Assembly (NCBI GenBank): GCA_022702705.1
Contig: CM040428.1
Coordinates: forward strand, 93,306,287 to 93,370,286
Source: Papilionanthe hookeriana x Papilionanthe teres
Lineage: Eukaryota; Streptophyta; Magnoliopsida; Asparagales; Orchidaceae
Length of the DNA stretch: 64,000 nt
Reading direction: 5' to 3'
Within the stretch, counting starts at the first letter, position 1. Every line of letters begins with the position of its first letter. A program made the translations under genes and the position numbers. The notes beneath the pieces are model-generated. The model was not told the DNA's origin. It did no database searches and was given only the letters and a program-made list of their open reading frames with translations. Below, piece after piece: positions 1-11,679 of the stretch.

Positions 1-760
1 TAACACTCCCTCATCAATCCTTCTTCCCTCTCTTTTTACCTCACACCCTATCTCACACCTCCTTCTCTCCTCTTGCACTCACACATTCACTCCAGCTTGC
101 TACCTCTCGTTTTCTCTATTGCTCTCTCGCATTCTCTCTCTCTTGCTCTCTCTTCTCTCACTTTCAATTTTTCATATTTCTTTCACTCCCTTTCTCTCGC
201 TCTATCTCTCTCCATCTCTCTCTTATTCTATCCTTCTCACTCGTTCCTCTTGCACTCTACCTCCCTATCTCAAACCTGATCATATTTTGCACTACTTTCC
301 TCTCTTGCTTCGTATCTCTCTTTCTCTTAGATCTTTCTTGGTCTCTCTCCCACTCTCTCACTCTTTCTCTCTTCAATCTCTCTCCTTCTCTCCCTCTATC
401 TCCCCCTTTGTCACTCTCTCCCTTACTCTTGCCCTCTGTCTCTCTCTTTCTCACTCTCTCCCTTTCAATCTCTCCCTCTCGATTTTTTCTTCTCTTTCAA
501 TCTTTCTGTTTCGCTCATTCGCTTGCTCTCCTTCCATCTCTCCGTCTCACTCATCTTTTCTTTATTTTTCTTCACTCTTTTCTCTCTATTTATATCTTAC
601 TATCTCTCTCTGCCTTAGTCCCTAAATCTTAAATACCTCTCACTCCCTCGCTCCATCTCTCTCTCACTCTCTATTCTTTCTTTATTGCCCTTGCTCCTCT
701 CTCTAGTTCTCTCTTTGGTCACTCTATCATCTCTTTTTCTTAGTTCTTTGCGTTCATACA

Positions 761-781
761 CTCTCTCTCTCTCTCTCTCTC
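761..781. repeat. (CT)n microsatellite
   Basis: An uninterrupted run of ten CT units lies in the flank TTCATACA...CCAAATTTTG. The same locus in the duplicated copy (about 21743-21760) has a shorter run, so the array length changed after the duplication. Confidence 0.85.
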
Positions 782-1200
782 CAAATTTTGTCTCTCTTAA
801 TCCCTATCTCTTCTCTCTCTCATTTTTTCTTACTTTCTCTTAATTTCTCTCTCCCTTTGTTCTTCCTCTTTAACTCTCTCCCTCCCTCTATCCCCTACCT
901 CTCACTCTCTTCTCCTTACCCTTGTTCTCAATCTCTCCCTCTTCTCTATACATATCCCTTTCTCTCTCGTGCACTATCTCTCTCATTCTCTACCTCTCTA
1001 TCTCCCTCCCTCCATTCCTCACACTCTCTCCCATCCCACTTTTGCTCTTTTTCTCTCTTGTCCCTCTCTCTCATACCCTCTTATATCCTCCTCTCTTTCA
1101 CTCTCTTTTCCACTTTTCGTATAGGTCTCATTCATTCTCCAGCTCTTGTTCTCTTTATTACTCTCTCACTCTCGCCCTATATTTCTCACTCCCTCATTCT

Positions 1201-1250
1201 TACCCTCTCTAGGTCTCCCTTGTGTAGCTCACTCTTCTCTCTCCATCTCA
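1201..1250 (-). repeat. Anchor module C, inverted copy
   Basis: This is one of the least repetitive parts of the satellite. It contains TAGGTCTCCCTTGTGTAGCT followed by CACTCTTCTCTCTCCATCTC. Other inverted copies are at 3092-3140, 17719-17766, 18289-18338, 22159-22208 and 24045-24096. Direct copies in GA blocks are at 38122-38170, 59980-60030 and 60489-60537. It works as a landmark for orientation and register. No function is evident. Confidence 0.75.
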
Positions 1251-3604
1251 CTCACTCTCTCTCTGTAGCTCTCACAAACATTCATACATTCTCTCACTGT
1301 CTCCATCTCTCAATATCTCTCTGTCTCCCCCATAAGCCCCATTTCTCGATCTCTATCTCGCTCTCTCTTACCATCTTGCTATTTCTCTTGCACTCCAGCC
1401 TCGCTCTTAGTTACTGCATCTTTCTCTCTTCTCTCTCTATACCCTTCTCTATCTCCCTCCCTCACTCTCTCTTTCCTGCACTCTATTCTTCTTTTCTATT
1501 TTATGCTCTCTTTTGCTCTCTTCATTGTTACTCTCTCTTGCCTCTTTCATCTCACGCGTTCTCTCCCTTTATCCCTTATTCTATCTCTCCCTCTCTATTG
1601 CTTCAATCCCTTCCACTATCTATCTCTTTCTTCTCTCCATCCTTCCCTCTCTTTCCCCATCTCCCTCTCTGTCTCCCTCTCTCTTTCTCTCTCTAGCTAT
1701 TCTTCTATGCTTGCTATCTTTTTACCTCTCACGCACTCTCTCTTACTCAATCTTCCTTCAGTCTCACTTCCCTATCTATTTTCTTTTCACTCTCTATCAC
1801 AGTCTCTCTACTACTCTCTCTTTAATCCATCTCACTCCCTCCCTCCCTTATCATTCTCACTCACTCCATCCTTCTCTCTCACAGACTCTCTATTTCACTT
1901 TTTTATGTCTCTTTCTCTTTCTGACTCTCTCTTCTATCTCTGTCTTTAGATACCTTGTATCTCACACTATCACTTTTTCACTCTTCCGGCCTCTTTCACT
2001 CCCTACATCCTTCTCTTTATGCACTCTCGTTATCTCTTTCTCTCTCTCTCTCTTGCTCCCTGTCTTGCTCACTCACTCTCTCCCTCTGACCTTCTCTCAT
2101 TCTCTCTCTTCCTTGACTCATCCTTTATTATCTTTGACACTCTCTCCAATTCTCGATCCCTCTTTATCTCTCCTTCATTTCACTATCACTCTTACTCTCA
2201 CGTACCACTCTTTTTTTATCATCCATTCCCTTTTACTCTCCTCACTCTCTCTTCCTCAATCTACCACTCTTTCTCTATTTCTCTCACTTGCCTTCTTTTG
2301 TCTCTGTCTCTCTCGCGCTCTCTCCCACTTTCCCTTCCAGGCTCTCATTCTCTCTCTCCATACTCTTTCATTCTCTTATTCTCCCTCTCTCTCTATTAAC
2401 CACTCTCTCTTTCTCTATCTTCCCTCATTCTCCTTCTCTCCCTATATCTCTCTCTCTCACTTCCTCTTTCGCTCCCTTCCTCTCACTTTCTCACAAATTG
2501 TTCTCTCTTTCTTTCTCTTTTTATTGCTCACACTTCTCTAACACTTTCGCTTATGTTTCTCTCTCACTCTCTCTTCCTCACACACAATCTCTCTCTTTAC
2601 TCAATATTTCTCTTCCTTTATACCTCAAATGCACTTCTCCATGCACTCTAACTTTTATTCTCTCAAATCCTCTCTCTTCTCTCTCATTGTCTATCATAGG
2701 CTCTCACATTTTGCTCTATCTCCCTCTCTTTATTTCTCTCTCTCACTCCTTCCCTCTCTGTCTCCCCTAAGTCTCACTCTCTTTCTTTTACTCTTGTCCT
2801 CGCTCTCTCCCTCTCATCTCTATATCTCTCTTCATCCCTTCCTCACACTCTATTTCATTCCCTCACTCTTTATCTCTTACTTCCCTTCCCCCTTCCCTCA
2901 ATCACACACTCTCTCTTTTCTCAACCTCCAAATATCTTTTTTTCTCCCTTGTCCCTCACTCTCATTCTCTTTCTTCTTTCATCTTCTCTCCCTCACTCTC
3001 TTTTCCTATTCTCTCTGCATCTCTTTCACTCTCTCACTATTGTTCTCTTTATGTCTCACACTCTCCCTCTATTATTCTCACTCCCTCATTTGTACCCTCC
3101 TCGGGCTTTCTTATGTAGCTAACTCTTCTCTCTCCATCTCGTCCACTCATACACTCCCTTTCTCTCTCAATCTCTCTCCCATCACCCTCTTTAGCTTAAT
3201 TGCTTACTCTCTATCTCACTCATTGTTACCATTTAGTTCTTTCACTCTCACTCTCTCCTCTCCCACCCTTACTCTACTTTTCTCTTCTCTCTCTCTATCC
3301 CCTCCTCTATTATTTCTCTCACTCTCTCTCTTTCTCATTCTCTAATCTCTTTGTCTATCGTATACTCTCTTTTACACTCTCCTTTGTAGATCTCTTTCCC
3401 TCTCCCGCTCTCTCTTCCCCGACCCTCTCTTTTCGTTATTCTCTCTCACACACTTGTTTCTCACTCTCTCTTCCTGTCTCCTCAGTTTCACTCTCACTCT
3501 TACTCCCTCATTCCCTCTCTCTTTATCGTTCCATATTAATTCTCTCTCGCTTACTCTCTCTTCTACTGATCTCTCTCCATTCTCTCCTCACAATCTCTCT
3601 CCCT

Positions 3605-3832
3605 CTCACCCTCACTTGCTTGCTTCCCTCCCTCCCTCCCTCTCTCTCCCTCTCTCTCCCTCTCACTTCATCCCCCTCTCTCTCCCACTAAATCTCATTA
3701 TATACCCCTCTCTCCCTCTCACCCTCACTTGCTTGCTTCCTTCCCTCCCTCCCTCTCTCTCCCTCTAACTCTCTTTCACTTCATCCCCCTCTCTCTCCCA
3801 CTAAATCTCATTATATACCCCTCTCTCCCTCT
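3605..3832. repeat. 112 bp tandem duplication
   Basis: Two near-identical units start at 3605 and 3717, each opening with CTCACCCTCACTTGCTTGC and containing CACTAAATCTCATTATATAC. The second unit carries a few extra pyrimidines. The matching part of the other segmental copy (about 24350-24790) lacks both units as a pair. The near identity inside a heavily diverged block points to a recent event. Confidence 0.85.
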
Positions 3833-4443
3833 CTCTCACACACTCTCCATATCTTCATTCACTGTCTCTTCCGCTCTCACTCCGGTTATCTTCCATCGCT
3901 TTGACTCCCTCCGTCTATCTCTCTCTTTCTCCCTCTCTGCCTCTCTTGCACTTTTCTCTATTTTGCTTTATCACTTTTTCTTTCTCTATTGTGCCCCGTT
4001 TCTCTCTCACACACTCTCTATTGCTCTATATCATCACTCACTTATCACTTTACAAACTCTTTCCCTCCAACCACCTCTCACTCTCTTCCTCTCTCCCTCT
4101 TTCCCTCGTTCATTAATTTAGTGTCTCTCTCGTTCTCCCACTTGCCCTCTCTATCCATATCTCCCTCTATATCTCTCTCTCTCTACCTCTCACTCACTAT
4201 CTTTTGCTTTATCTTCCTTAAGAATCTCTTCTCTATGTATTTCTGCCTTACCCACACTCCCTCTCTCTCTTCCGCTCACTCTTCAATCCCTATCTCCACT
4301 CCCTCTCTAGCTCTCTCTCACTCTCTATTTCATCTCTTTTTATTGTTTTTTGCTCTCCTTTACCCACTTTCTTTCTCTCTATTATGCCATTTCATCTATC
4401 TCCCTCTCTTCTCTCTCTTTACACACTCTGTATCTCTCTCCCT

Positions 4444-4467
4444 CACACACACACACACTCTCTCTCT
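4444..4467. repeat. Compound (CA)n(CT)n microsatellite
   Basis: Seven CA units pass directly into five CT units. It lies just left of the inverted module A copy at 4462-4565. Confidence 0.8.
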
Positions 4468-4565
4468 CAATTACTATCACACTTGCTCTCTCCCCTCATA
4501 TTCATCTTAATATTTCTTATTTTCTCTCATGCATCTTTCTTTCCTCCTTCATCCCTCCCTCATTT
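4462..4565 (-). repeat. Module A, inverted copy
   Basis: This is the reverse complement of the recurring GA-block module that reads ATGAGAGAAAATAATAAATA then GAGATGGATATGAGG then GAGAGCAAGATGTGAGAGC. Direct copies occur near 5640, 7100, 14810, 25945, 28515, 30655, 31850, 34375, 34650, 39815, 41035, 41815, 46145, 57085 and 63436. Other inverted copies are at 24790-24865, 56885-57000 and 63283-63375. All four inverted copies lie within about 150 bases of a CT-to-GA switch. Confidence 0.75.
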
Positions 4566-7500
4566 AATCCCTCCGTGCCACTCTATCTTCTCTCTTCTTT
4601 TCTCACTCCTCTCTCTATCTCCCTTTGAGAAGAGAGGAAGAGACCAAGTGAACGAGAAAGAGGAACAAAATAGAGAGTAAGAGACAAAATAAGAAAGGGA
4701 GAGTAGGAGAGTAGGAGAGAAGAGAGATAGAGGACAAGAGTAAAGAGAAAGAAAAGATAACTGAGGGAGAGCAAGAGTGAGAGAGGAAACAGAGTAGAAG
4801 TAAGAGACATAGTAAAAAAGCGAGAGTAAGAAAGAAAGAGATAGAGGGTAAGAGTAATGAATAGAGTGAGAACGGGGGAGATAGAGGGAGAGCAAGAGAT
4901 TAAAGAGAGGGAGGGAGTGTGAGAGGGAGAGAGAGCTTAAAAGATTTAAGAGGGAGAGAGAGGAAGCGAGAGAGGAAAAGATAGTGAGCAAGATGGAGAT
5001 AGAGAGAGATGTTAATAGAATGAATGAGAAAGAGAGAGGGAGAGAGAGGGAGATGGAGAGGGTGAGAGAGGGTGATGGAGATTTAGATAGAGTGGGAGGG
5101 TGAGAAGTGGGAGAGAGAAAGGATGAGGGAAAGTGAGGGATATAGAGAGAAGAGAAGGTGAGAGAAGATAGAGGGAATTAGATAGAGCAATGGAAAAAAT
5201 TATAGGGAGGGAGGGAGATTGAGTGAGTGAGTGAAAGACCCGAGAGATAGGGATGAAGGGAGAAGGAGAGGCAAAGAGGGAGTGATTTAGATAGGGGCGA
5301 GAGTAAGAGAATGAGTGAGAAGGAGATAAGGAGAGGGGGATATGGAGTGAGAAAGGGATAAAGAGGGAGAGTGACTGACATAGAGAGAGTGAGTGGGAGG
5401 GTAGCAGGGGAGAGAATGAGAGAGTGAGCGAGAAAATGGGAGAGGGAGGGTAAGATATAAATAAAGGTGAAAATGAGTGAAAAGTGGACAAGAGAGAGGG
5501 AATGAGAGAGCGGTGGAGAAAATAAGTGGGAGGGAGAGAGATCTAGTGAGTGCAAAAGGAGAGAGAGAGGAGAGACATAGGAGAAATGGAAAAAGAGTTG
5601 GAAGGAGGGAGTGAAAGAGGAAGGGACAAAGGAGAGAGAGATGTGTGAGAGAAAATTATAAATAATGAGATGGAGAAAATGGGGAGGGCGAGATCTCAGA
5701 GTAACTAAGATAGAGGGACGGAGGGAGTATAAGAGAGAGTGTGGGGATAGATTTGAGAAAGAGTGAGTAAAGAGAAAGAAGTGAGGGTGGTTATAGATGA
5801 ATGAAGAAGAGAGAGATAAAGAGGGGACAAGAGCGAGAAAAATAACAACAAAAAGAGATGAAATAGACAGTGTGAGAGAGAGCAAGTAAAAGAGTGAAGA
5901 TAGAGATTAAAGAGTAAGCGGGATGGGGAGAGGGAGAGAGGGTAAGGTAGAAATAGAGAGAGAAGAGAGACTCAGGAAAGGTAGAACAAAAGAGTTAAAG
6001 AGGGTGTAGGTGTGAGAGTGAAGTTGAAGAGAGAGAGAGAGAGTGGTGAAGTAAGAGAAAGAGAAAAGGAGAAAGAAAGAGAATGAATGATAGATGGAGC
6101 AAGAGTCTCCCTTCCAAGAGAGAAAGGGAGAGAGAGGGCCAGAGAAAAATAGAGAGAGAAGAGTGTGAAAAAGTAATAGTGAGAATAAAATTGAAGAGAG
6201 TGAGTGAGCCAGAATGGGAGAGAGAGAAAATAAGAGAGAAATCAAAAAAGAATAGAGAGTCAGGTAAGCGAGGGAACAAAGTGCGAAATAAGGAGGGATG
6301 GAGGGAGGGAGGGGAAGTAATAAACAATAAATGAGGGGGTGAGAAAGAGAAGCGATGGAGAACTAGAAGAAAGCAGTGATATAGAGTGATAGATATAGGG
6401 AGATAATGAGTGAGTAATAAGAGCAAGAGAGAGAAACAAAATAGAGAGTGAGAGACATAGTGAGAAAGAGAGAGAGTGAGAAAGAGAGAGATAGAGGGTG
6501 AGAGTAAATAGAGAAAAAAGATAGCAAGAGAGAGCAAGAGAGAGTGAGAGATAGAAACATAATTGAGAGTGAAAGACATAGTAAGAAAAGAAGACGGTGA
6601 TAAAGAGATAGATAGAGGGAAAGAGTAAGGGAGAGAGTGCGAAGGGGGAGAGTGGGAGAGAGAGGGATTGAAGAGAGAGGGGGAGTAAGAAAGGGAGAGA
6701 GAGCAAGAAAGAGGTGGAGGAGATAGAAAGGAAGAGGGGAAAGGGGTGAGGAATAGATAATGAGCAATATGGAGATAGGGAGCAAGATTAAGAGAATGAG
6801 TGAGAAAAAGAGAAGGAGATGGAGAGGGAGAGAGAGAGAGAGAGGGGGGAGATTGAGATAGAGAGACTGGGTTGGAGAGAAGTGAGCGGGTGAGATAAAT
6901 AATGAGATAGGGGGAGAGAAAGGATGAGAAATAAAGAGAGAGAAATATAGAGAAAAAAGTGAGAAAAGAGAGAAAAAAGAGGGGGGATGAGAGAGCAATG
7001 GATAAAATAAGAGGGAACAAGGGAGATTGAGTGAGTGCAAGAGAAGAGAGAGAGGAGAAAAATAAGGAGAATGGGAGAAAGAGAGGAAAAAAGTAGGAGA
7101 GAGAGATGTGTGAGAGATAATAATAAATAATGAGATGAAGAACAGGGGCTAGAGTGAGAAGTGAGAGCAATTGACAGTGGGAGGGATGGAGGGAGGTAAT
7201 AAAGAGTGTGATAGATAGAGGGAGAGGAGTGAATAAAGAGAGAGAATGGAGGTTGTTAGATCAAAGAGAAATAGAGGATAGAGAGAGGGAATGAGAGAGC
7301 AAGAAACGATAAAGAGAAATGAAATAGAGTGAGATATTAAGCAAGAGAGAGTGACCAAGAGATAGTGAACTAGAAATAGAGGGATAGAGGGAGGGAGTAT
7401 AGGAATTGAAAAGAGAGCAGGAGGAAGAAAGGGAGAGAGAGTGAAACAAAAAGGAGACAGAAATGATAAGCAGGGAAGATAGAACAAAAGATCACTAGTG

Positions 7501-8119
7501 CAAGGTAGAGAGTGGGAGATATAGAGGAAGATATGGAGAGAGATGGATGGAGGGTAAGAGAGAGATAGAGGAAGGAGATAGAGAGAGATAAAGGGAAAAA
7601 GAATAAGATAGTAAGAGAGAGTGAGATAGAGAGCAATAAATGGAGCTAAGGAGGGTAAGTTAGATAAGGGTGATTTAGAGTGTATGAGAGCATATCAGTG
7701 TCTGAGATGGACAGAGAGGAGTGACCTAGATAAGAGAGACAATTACAGGGCATGAATCAGGGTGTGAGAAAAATAGAGGGAGGGATTGAGAGGGATAAGG
7801 AGGGAGTGAAAATGAGAAAGTTGGAGAGAGGGTAAGCCATTGCGAATTTGAAAGATGGAGGTTAAGGGAGTAAGGGGGAAAGAGAGAAGAGGAGAGAAGA
7901 GGAGAGAAGTGAGGGAGTGAAGGAGGAAAGAGAGCGAATGAGATAAAGAAAGTGATAAACAAATGGGAGGGAGGGTGGAAATTTTGAGAGAGAATGAGAG
8001 GAACGTAGAGTGTGTGAACTAAAGAAGAGTGAGAGATAGAGAGAGGAGAAAGAGAGAAGAGAAAGATGGGGGAGGATAGAGAGGAGTGAGACAAATATCA
8101 AAAAAAGTATGAGAGAGCG

Positions 8120-8144
8120 ACACACACACACACACACACACACA
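8120..8144. repeat. (AC)12 microsatellite
   Basis: An uninterrupted AC run of 25 bases inside otherwise purine-only sequence. It is one of very few places in this block where C alternates with A. Confidence 0.9.
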
Positions 8145-9411
8145 GAGGGAGAGAGAGGGAGAGAGAGGGAGAGAAAGGGAACTAAGCGAGGGAGAGGAGA
8201 GGGTAGAATAGAGGAGAGAAAGGGTGAAAGAAAGAAGAAGAGTGATAGAATGTGTGTAAGAGAAAGTGTGACATAAGGGAGATCTTGGGAGAGCAAATAA
8301 AATGGAGTGAACAAGATAGAGAGAGAAAAAGAGCAATAAAAAGAGATAGAGGGAGATTGAGAGTGTGAGCTTGAGAGAGAAAAAGAGAGTGTGTGAGGGA
8401 GAGGACATAAGGAGGGAAGAAAAGACAAGAATGAGATATAAAGAGAGTGATTAGGAGGGAGGAATGGAATTTAGTGAGAGCAAGAATAACTGAGAAGAGG
8501 GAGACTGAGAAAGAGAATGAATGATGGAGAGAAGAAGACAAGAAGGATAAGGAGAGAGTGGGGGAGACCGAGAATAATAGGAAAATAATAAGAGTGAGAA
8601 ATATGGAGAGAGAGAGAGGAAAGAGGGGAGACAGAGAGTTAGAAATGTGAGAGAAAGTACGAAACAATGAGAGAAGATGGGGGAAGAGAAAAGAGAGGGA
8701 TTCAGAGAAGGTGGGAGTACAATGAAAGAGAGAGAGTGTGAGAGATAGAGAGAAAATGAGTTAGTAAATAGAGAGAGGATAGAATGATATGAGAAAGCAA
8801 GAGAGAAGGGAAGAGAGATAGAATAGAGAATGAGAGGGGCAGAGAGTGAGAAAGGGAGAGATAGAGGGAGGAAGTCGGAGAGATTGAAGAGATTTTGGGA
8901 CTGAAAAACGGAGATAGTGAGAGAAAAATAAAGAGAAAAGAGAGCGTGATGGAAGATAGAGCAAGTGAGGGTGCTCGATTAGGAGAGTGGTACAGATAGC
9001 AAAATAATTAGTGGGAGAAAGAGAGTTAGAGAAAGATGGGGAGGGCAAAAGGGAGGTAGAGGGATAATGAGTGGAAGAAGGCAAGATAGAGTGAGTGAGA
9101 GAGGGGGAGGGAGGGAGGGAGGGAAGGAAGCAAGAGAGGAAGAGAGAGAATATGTGGAGGACAGAGAAAGCAAAAGAGTGAGAGGAGAGAGAGCAGACAA
9201 GAGAGAATAAGATAAAGAGAGCAAAGAGTGAGTCAAAAAGAGGGAAAGTAAGAGAGAGTGAAACTAAAGAGAAAGTGGGAGGAAGAGAGGAGAGAGAGTG
9301 AGAGAGAAATAGAGATAGAAGAGTGAGTGAAGGGATATGTATCAAAGAGCAAGAAAGGAGCAGAAGTTAGAGAAATAAAAATAGACATCAGAGTTGGAGA
9401 GCAAGAGAAAT

Positions 9412-9425
9412 TGTGTGTGTGTGTG
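9412..9425. repeat. (TG)7 microsatellite
   Basis: A short TG run inside the GA block, flanked by GAGAAAT and GAGGACAAG. Confidence 0.8.
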
Positions 9426-11679
9426 AGGACAAGAGACTGAGAGAGAAACTTAAGAGAAAGAGCTAGAGAAGTGTGAGCAATAAAAGAGAAAGAAAGAGAA
9501 AAAAAATAGCGAAAATGAGTGAGGAAAGGAGAGAAGGAGGAAGGGAGAGTGTGAGAGATAAAGGGATAGAAGGAGAATGAGGGAAGACAGAGAAAGAGAC
9601 AGTGACAAGAGAGAGGGAAGGAGAATAAGAGATTACAAGAGAGAATGAGTGAGAGATGGAGAGGAGAGCCAAGAATGGAAAGTGGGAGAGAACGTAAGAG
9701 AGAGAAAGGAAGGAGGGAAGTGAGAGAAGTAGAGAAAGTGAGTGGGGGATATAGGAAGAAAAAGAGTGAGAAGAGTAATAGAGATATTGAAAGAAAATAA
9801 AGAGTACGATCGTATAACGATAGAAAGTGGAAGAGAGAATAGAGAGTGTGAAAGAGAAAAAGAAAGGGAGTATGAGTGACGTTAAGCTAAAGAGAGTGGG
9901 TGAAGAGAGAGTAATAGAAAAAGAGCAAGAGAGAGAATGATAGATGAAGCAAGAGAATATGTTAGGGAGGGAAAGTGAGAGGGAGAGAGAAAGGGAGTGA
10001 GAATTGGAGAGAAAGTGCAAGAGAGAATGATGGAGAGAGGCGACTGAGGGAATAGAAGTGAGAGTGAAATTGCAGAAAATGATGGACTAAGGAAGTGAGA
10101 GAGTGTGTGAAAGAGAAAGAAGAGTGGAAGAGAGTGTGCTAGAGAGAGTGGGATTGGAGTGAGTGAGATGGAAGATGAATAAGGGAATGAGTGAGAGAGA
10201 GAGGTTGGAAGGGGGGATGGGGAGATGGTGAGAAGGGGAGTGAGAGGAAAAGAGGGAAAGAAAAAGAGAGTGCATGAGAGAGAGAGAGAGGGAGAGAAGA
10301 GTGTGTGAGAGATAATGGGAGGGGAAGAGAGAGAGAGAGCTAGAGATGGAGAGTGTGATAAAGTGGGGGAAAGACAGAGAGAAATAGTAAGAGGAGAGGA
10401 GAATAGAGTAACATAAGAGGGTAAAAGAGAGGCGAAGAGAGAAGGAATAGAGAGAGATAAAGGGAGAGGGTGGGAGTAAGAGAGAGATTTAAATTAGATA
10501 AAGGGAGAGAGGGACCAAGAAATAGAGACAAAAATATGGATAAAAGAGAGAGTAAGGGAATAAAAAGCAAGAGAGAGGGAGGGAGATTGAGAGAATGAAA
10601 GAGAGTGACAGAGAGAAGAAGAGAGGAAGGAAGAACAAAGAGCAAAAGAGGAGTGGGAAAGGTTGTGTGAGAAAGTGAAGTAATGAACAGTTATATTGAG
10701 AAAGAGCAAGATAATAGATAGATAAATTGGTAGATAAAGAGAGATAAAGATAAGAGAATGATATGAGGAGAGAGAGAGATTAAAATAGTGAGAAGGAAAT
10801 GGAGAGTGAGGGACAAGAGAGCGAGAGAAATTAAGAAAGAGAGTTTAGGAGATTGAGATAGAGAAAGTGTGAGAATATATGGGTTTGAGTGAAAAGAGAA
10901 ATGGGGGACGAAGAGTTACAGTGAAATTGAAGAGAAAGAGTGGTAGGGAGAAAGAGAGATAGAAAGCAAGAGAGAGAGAAGGAGAGAGAAGGTGAGAGTA
11001 ATCAAGAGGAATGAGAGAGAGAAATCATGTAAGAGTACGACTGAAATCGAGGAGAAAGAGAAGACAAAGAATGGGAGAGAGTCAAGAGATAAATAGAGAA
11101 AAGAGAGAGTGAGGAGAAAGAGAGCAAGTGAGAGTGAGAGACAGTGATATTGAGAGAGAGAGAGATATAGAGTGTGTGTGGGAGAGATAGACTAGACAAA
11201 AAGAGAGGAAAGAAAGGAGGAAGTGAAATAAGGAGAAAGGAAGGGAGGAAGATTGGGAGAGGTGTAGGAAAAAGAGAAAACAATGAGAATTAGTGTGTAA
11301 TATGGGAAGTGTTGAAAGGGATAGAGATTGAAGTGACAGATAAAGAGCAAGAGAGTGAGTCAGGGAGTGAGAGAGAAAGCTATTAAAGAAAGTGGGAGAG
11401 AGTGAGAAGAAGAAAAAAAATAAAGAGAGTGAGATATATGAAGAGATAAGGAGAGATGTAAGAGGGAGCGAAAGGAGGAGGGAGAGGAAGAGATGTGTTA
11501 GTGAAGGTGAGAAATAACGAGAGAGAGCGAGAAGAGGTGGAGAGAAAGAAGGAGAAAGGAGGGCGGAGCTGAGAGTGGGATTGAAAGTGAGAGTAGGGAT
11601 AGAGGGACTGCAGAGTGAGAGAAAGAACAAGAATAAAGAGAAACAAAAGATAAAGCAAAAAACCAAGAAAGAGAGAAAT

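Larger units (their letters stand above)
1..4626 (-). repeat. Pyrimidine-strand satellite block 1 (GA satellite inverted)
   Basis: The + strand is almost entirely C and T with scattered A and few G, so the purine strand is the minus strand. It is a degenerate complex satellite, not a plain dinucleotide array: module copies are recognisable at 1201-1250 and 3092-3140 (a block containing TGTAGCTCACTC or a close variant), 4020-4130 (a module containing ATCACTTTAC and CATTAATT) and 4462-4565 (a module containing TATTTCTTATTTTCTC). The same modules occur reverse-complemented in the GA blocks. Stop-free frames run through the block only because C/T-rich sequence rarely forms stop codons. No gene is supported. 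The block ends at a polarity switch around 4626. Confidence 0.9.
1..6047. repeat. Segmental duplication A, copy 1
   Basis: This stretch matches 20932-26349 in the same orientation. Shared landmarks include GCTTGCTACCTCTC (95 and 21027), AACCTGATCATATTTTGCAC, the polarity switch (4626 and 24928), and AAGTTGAAGAGAGAG (6021 and 26323). The offset falls from 20932 to 20302 along the copy, so indels accumulated. The largest difference is 3400-4480 here against about 24350-24790 in the other copy. Identity looks high outside indels, but I did not compute it. Copy 1 may extend left of the window. Because the switch is inside the duplication, the inversion is older than the duplication. Confidence 0.88.

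Noticed and set aside
6083..6334. Arg/Glu/Lys-rich frame on the purine strand
   Set aside because: GA-rich sequence encodes Arg, Glu, Lys and Gly by default. It is short and has no recognisable features.
8120..8144. CRISPR-like or regularly spaced repeats in the GA blocks
   Set aside because: The sequence is eukaryotic satellite, with no constant repeat/spacer spacing and no cas-like genes.
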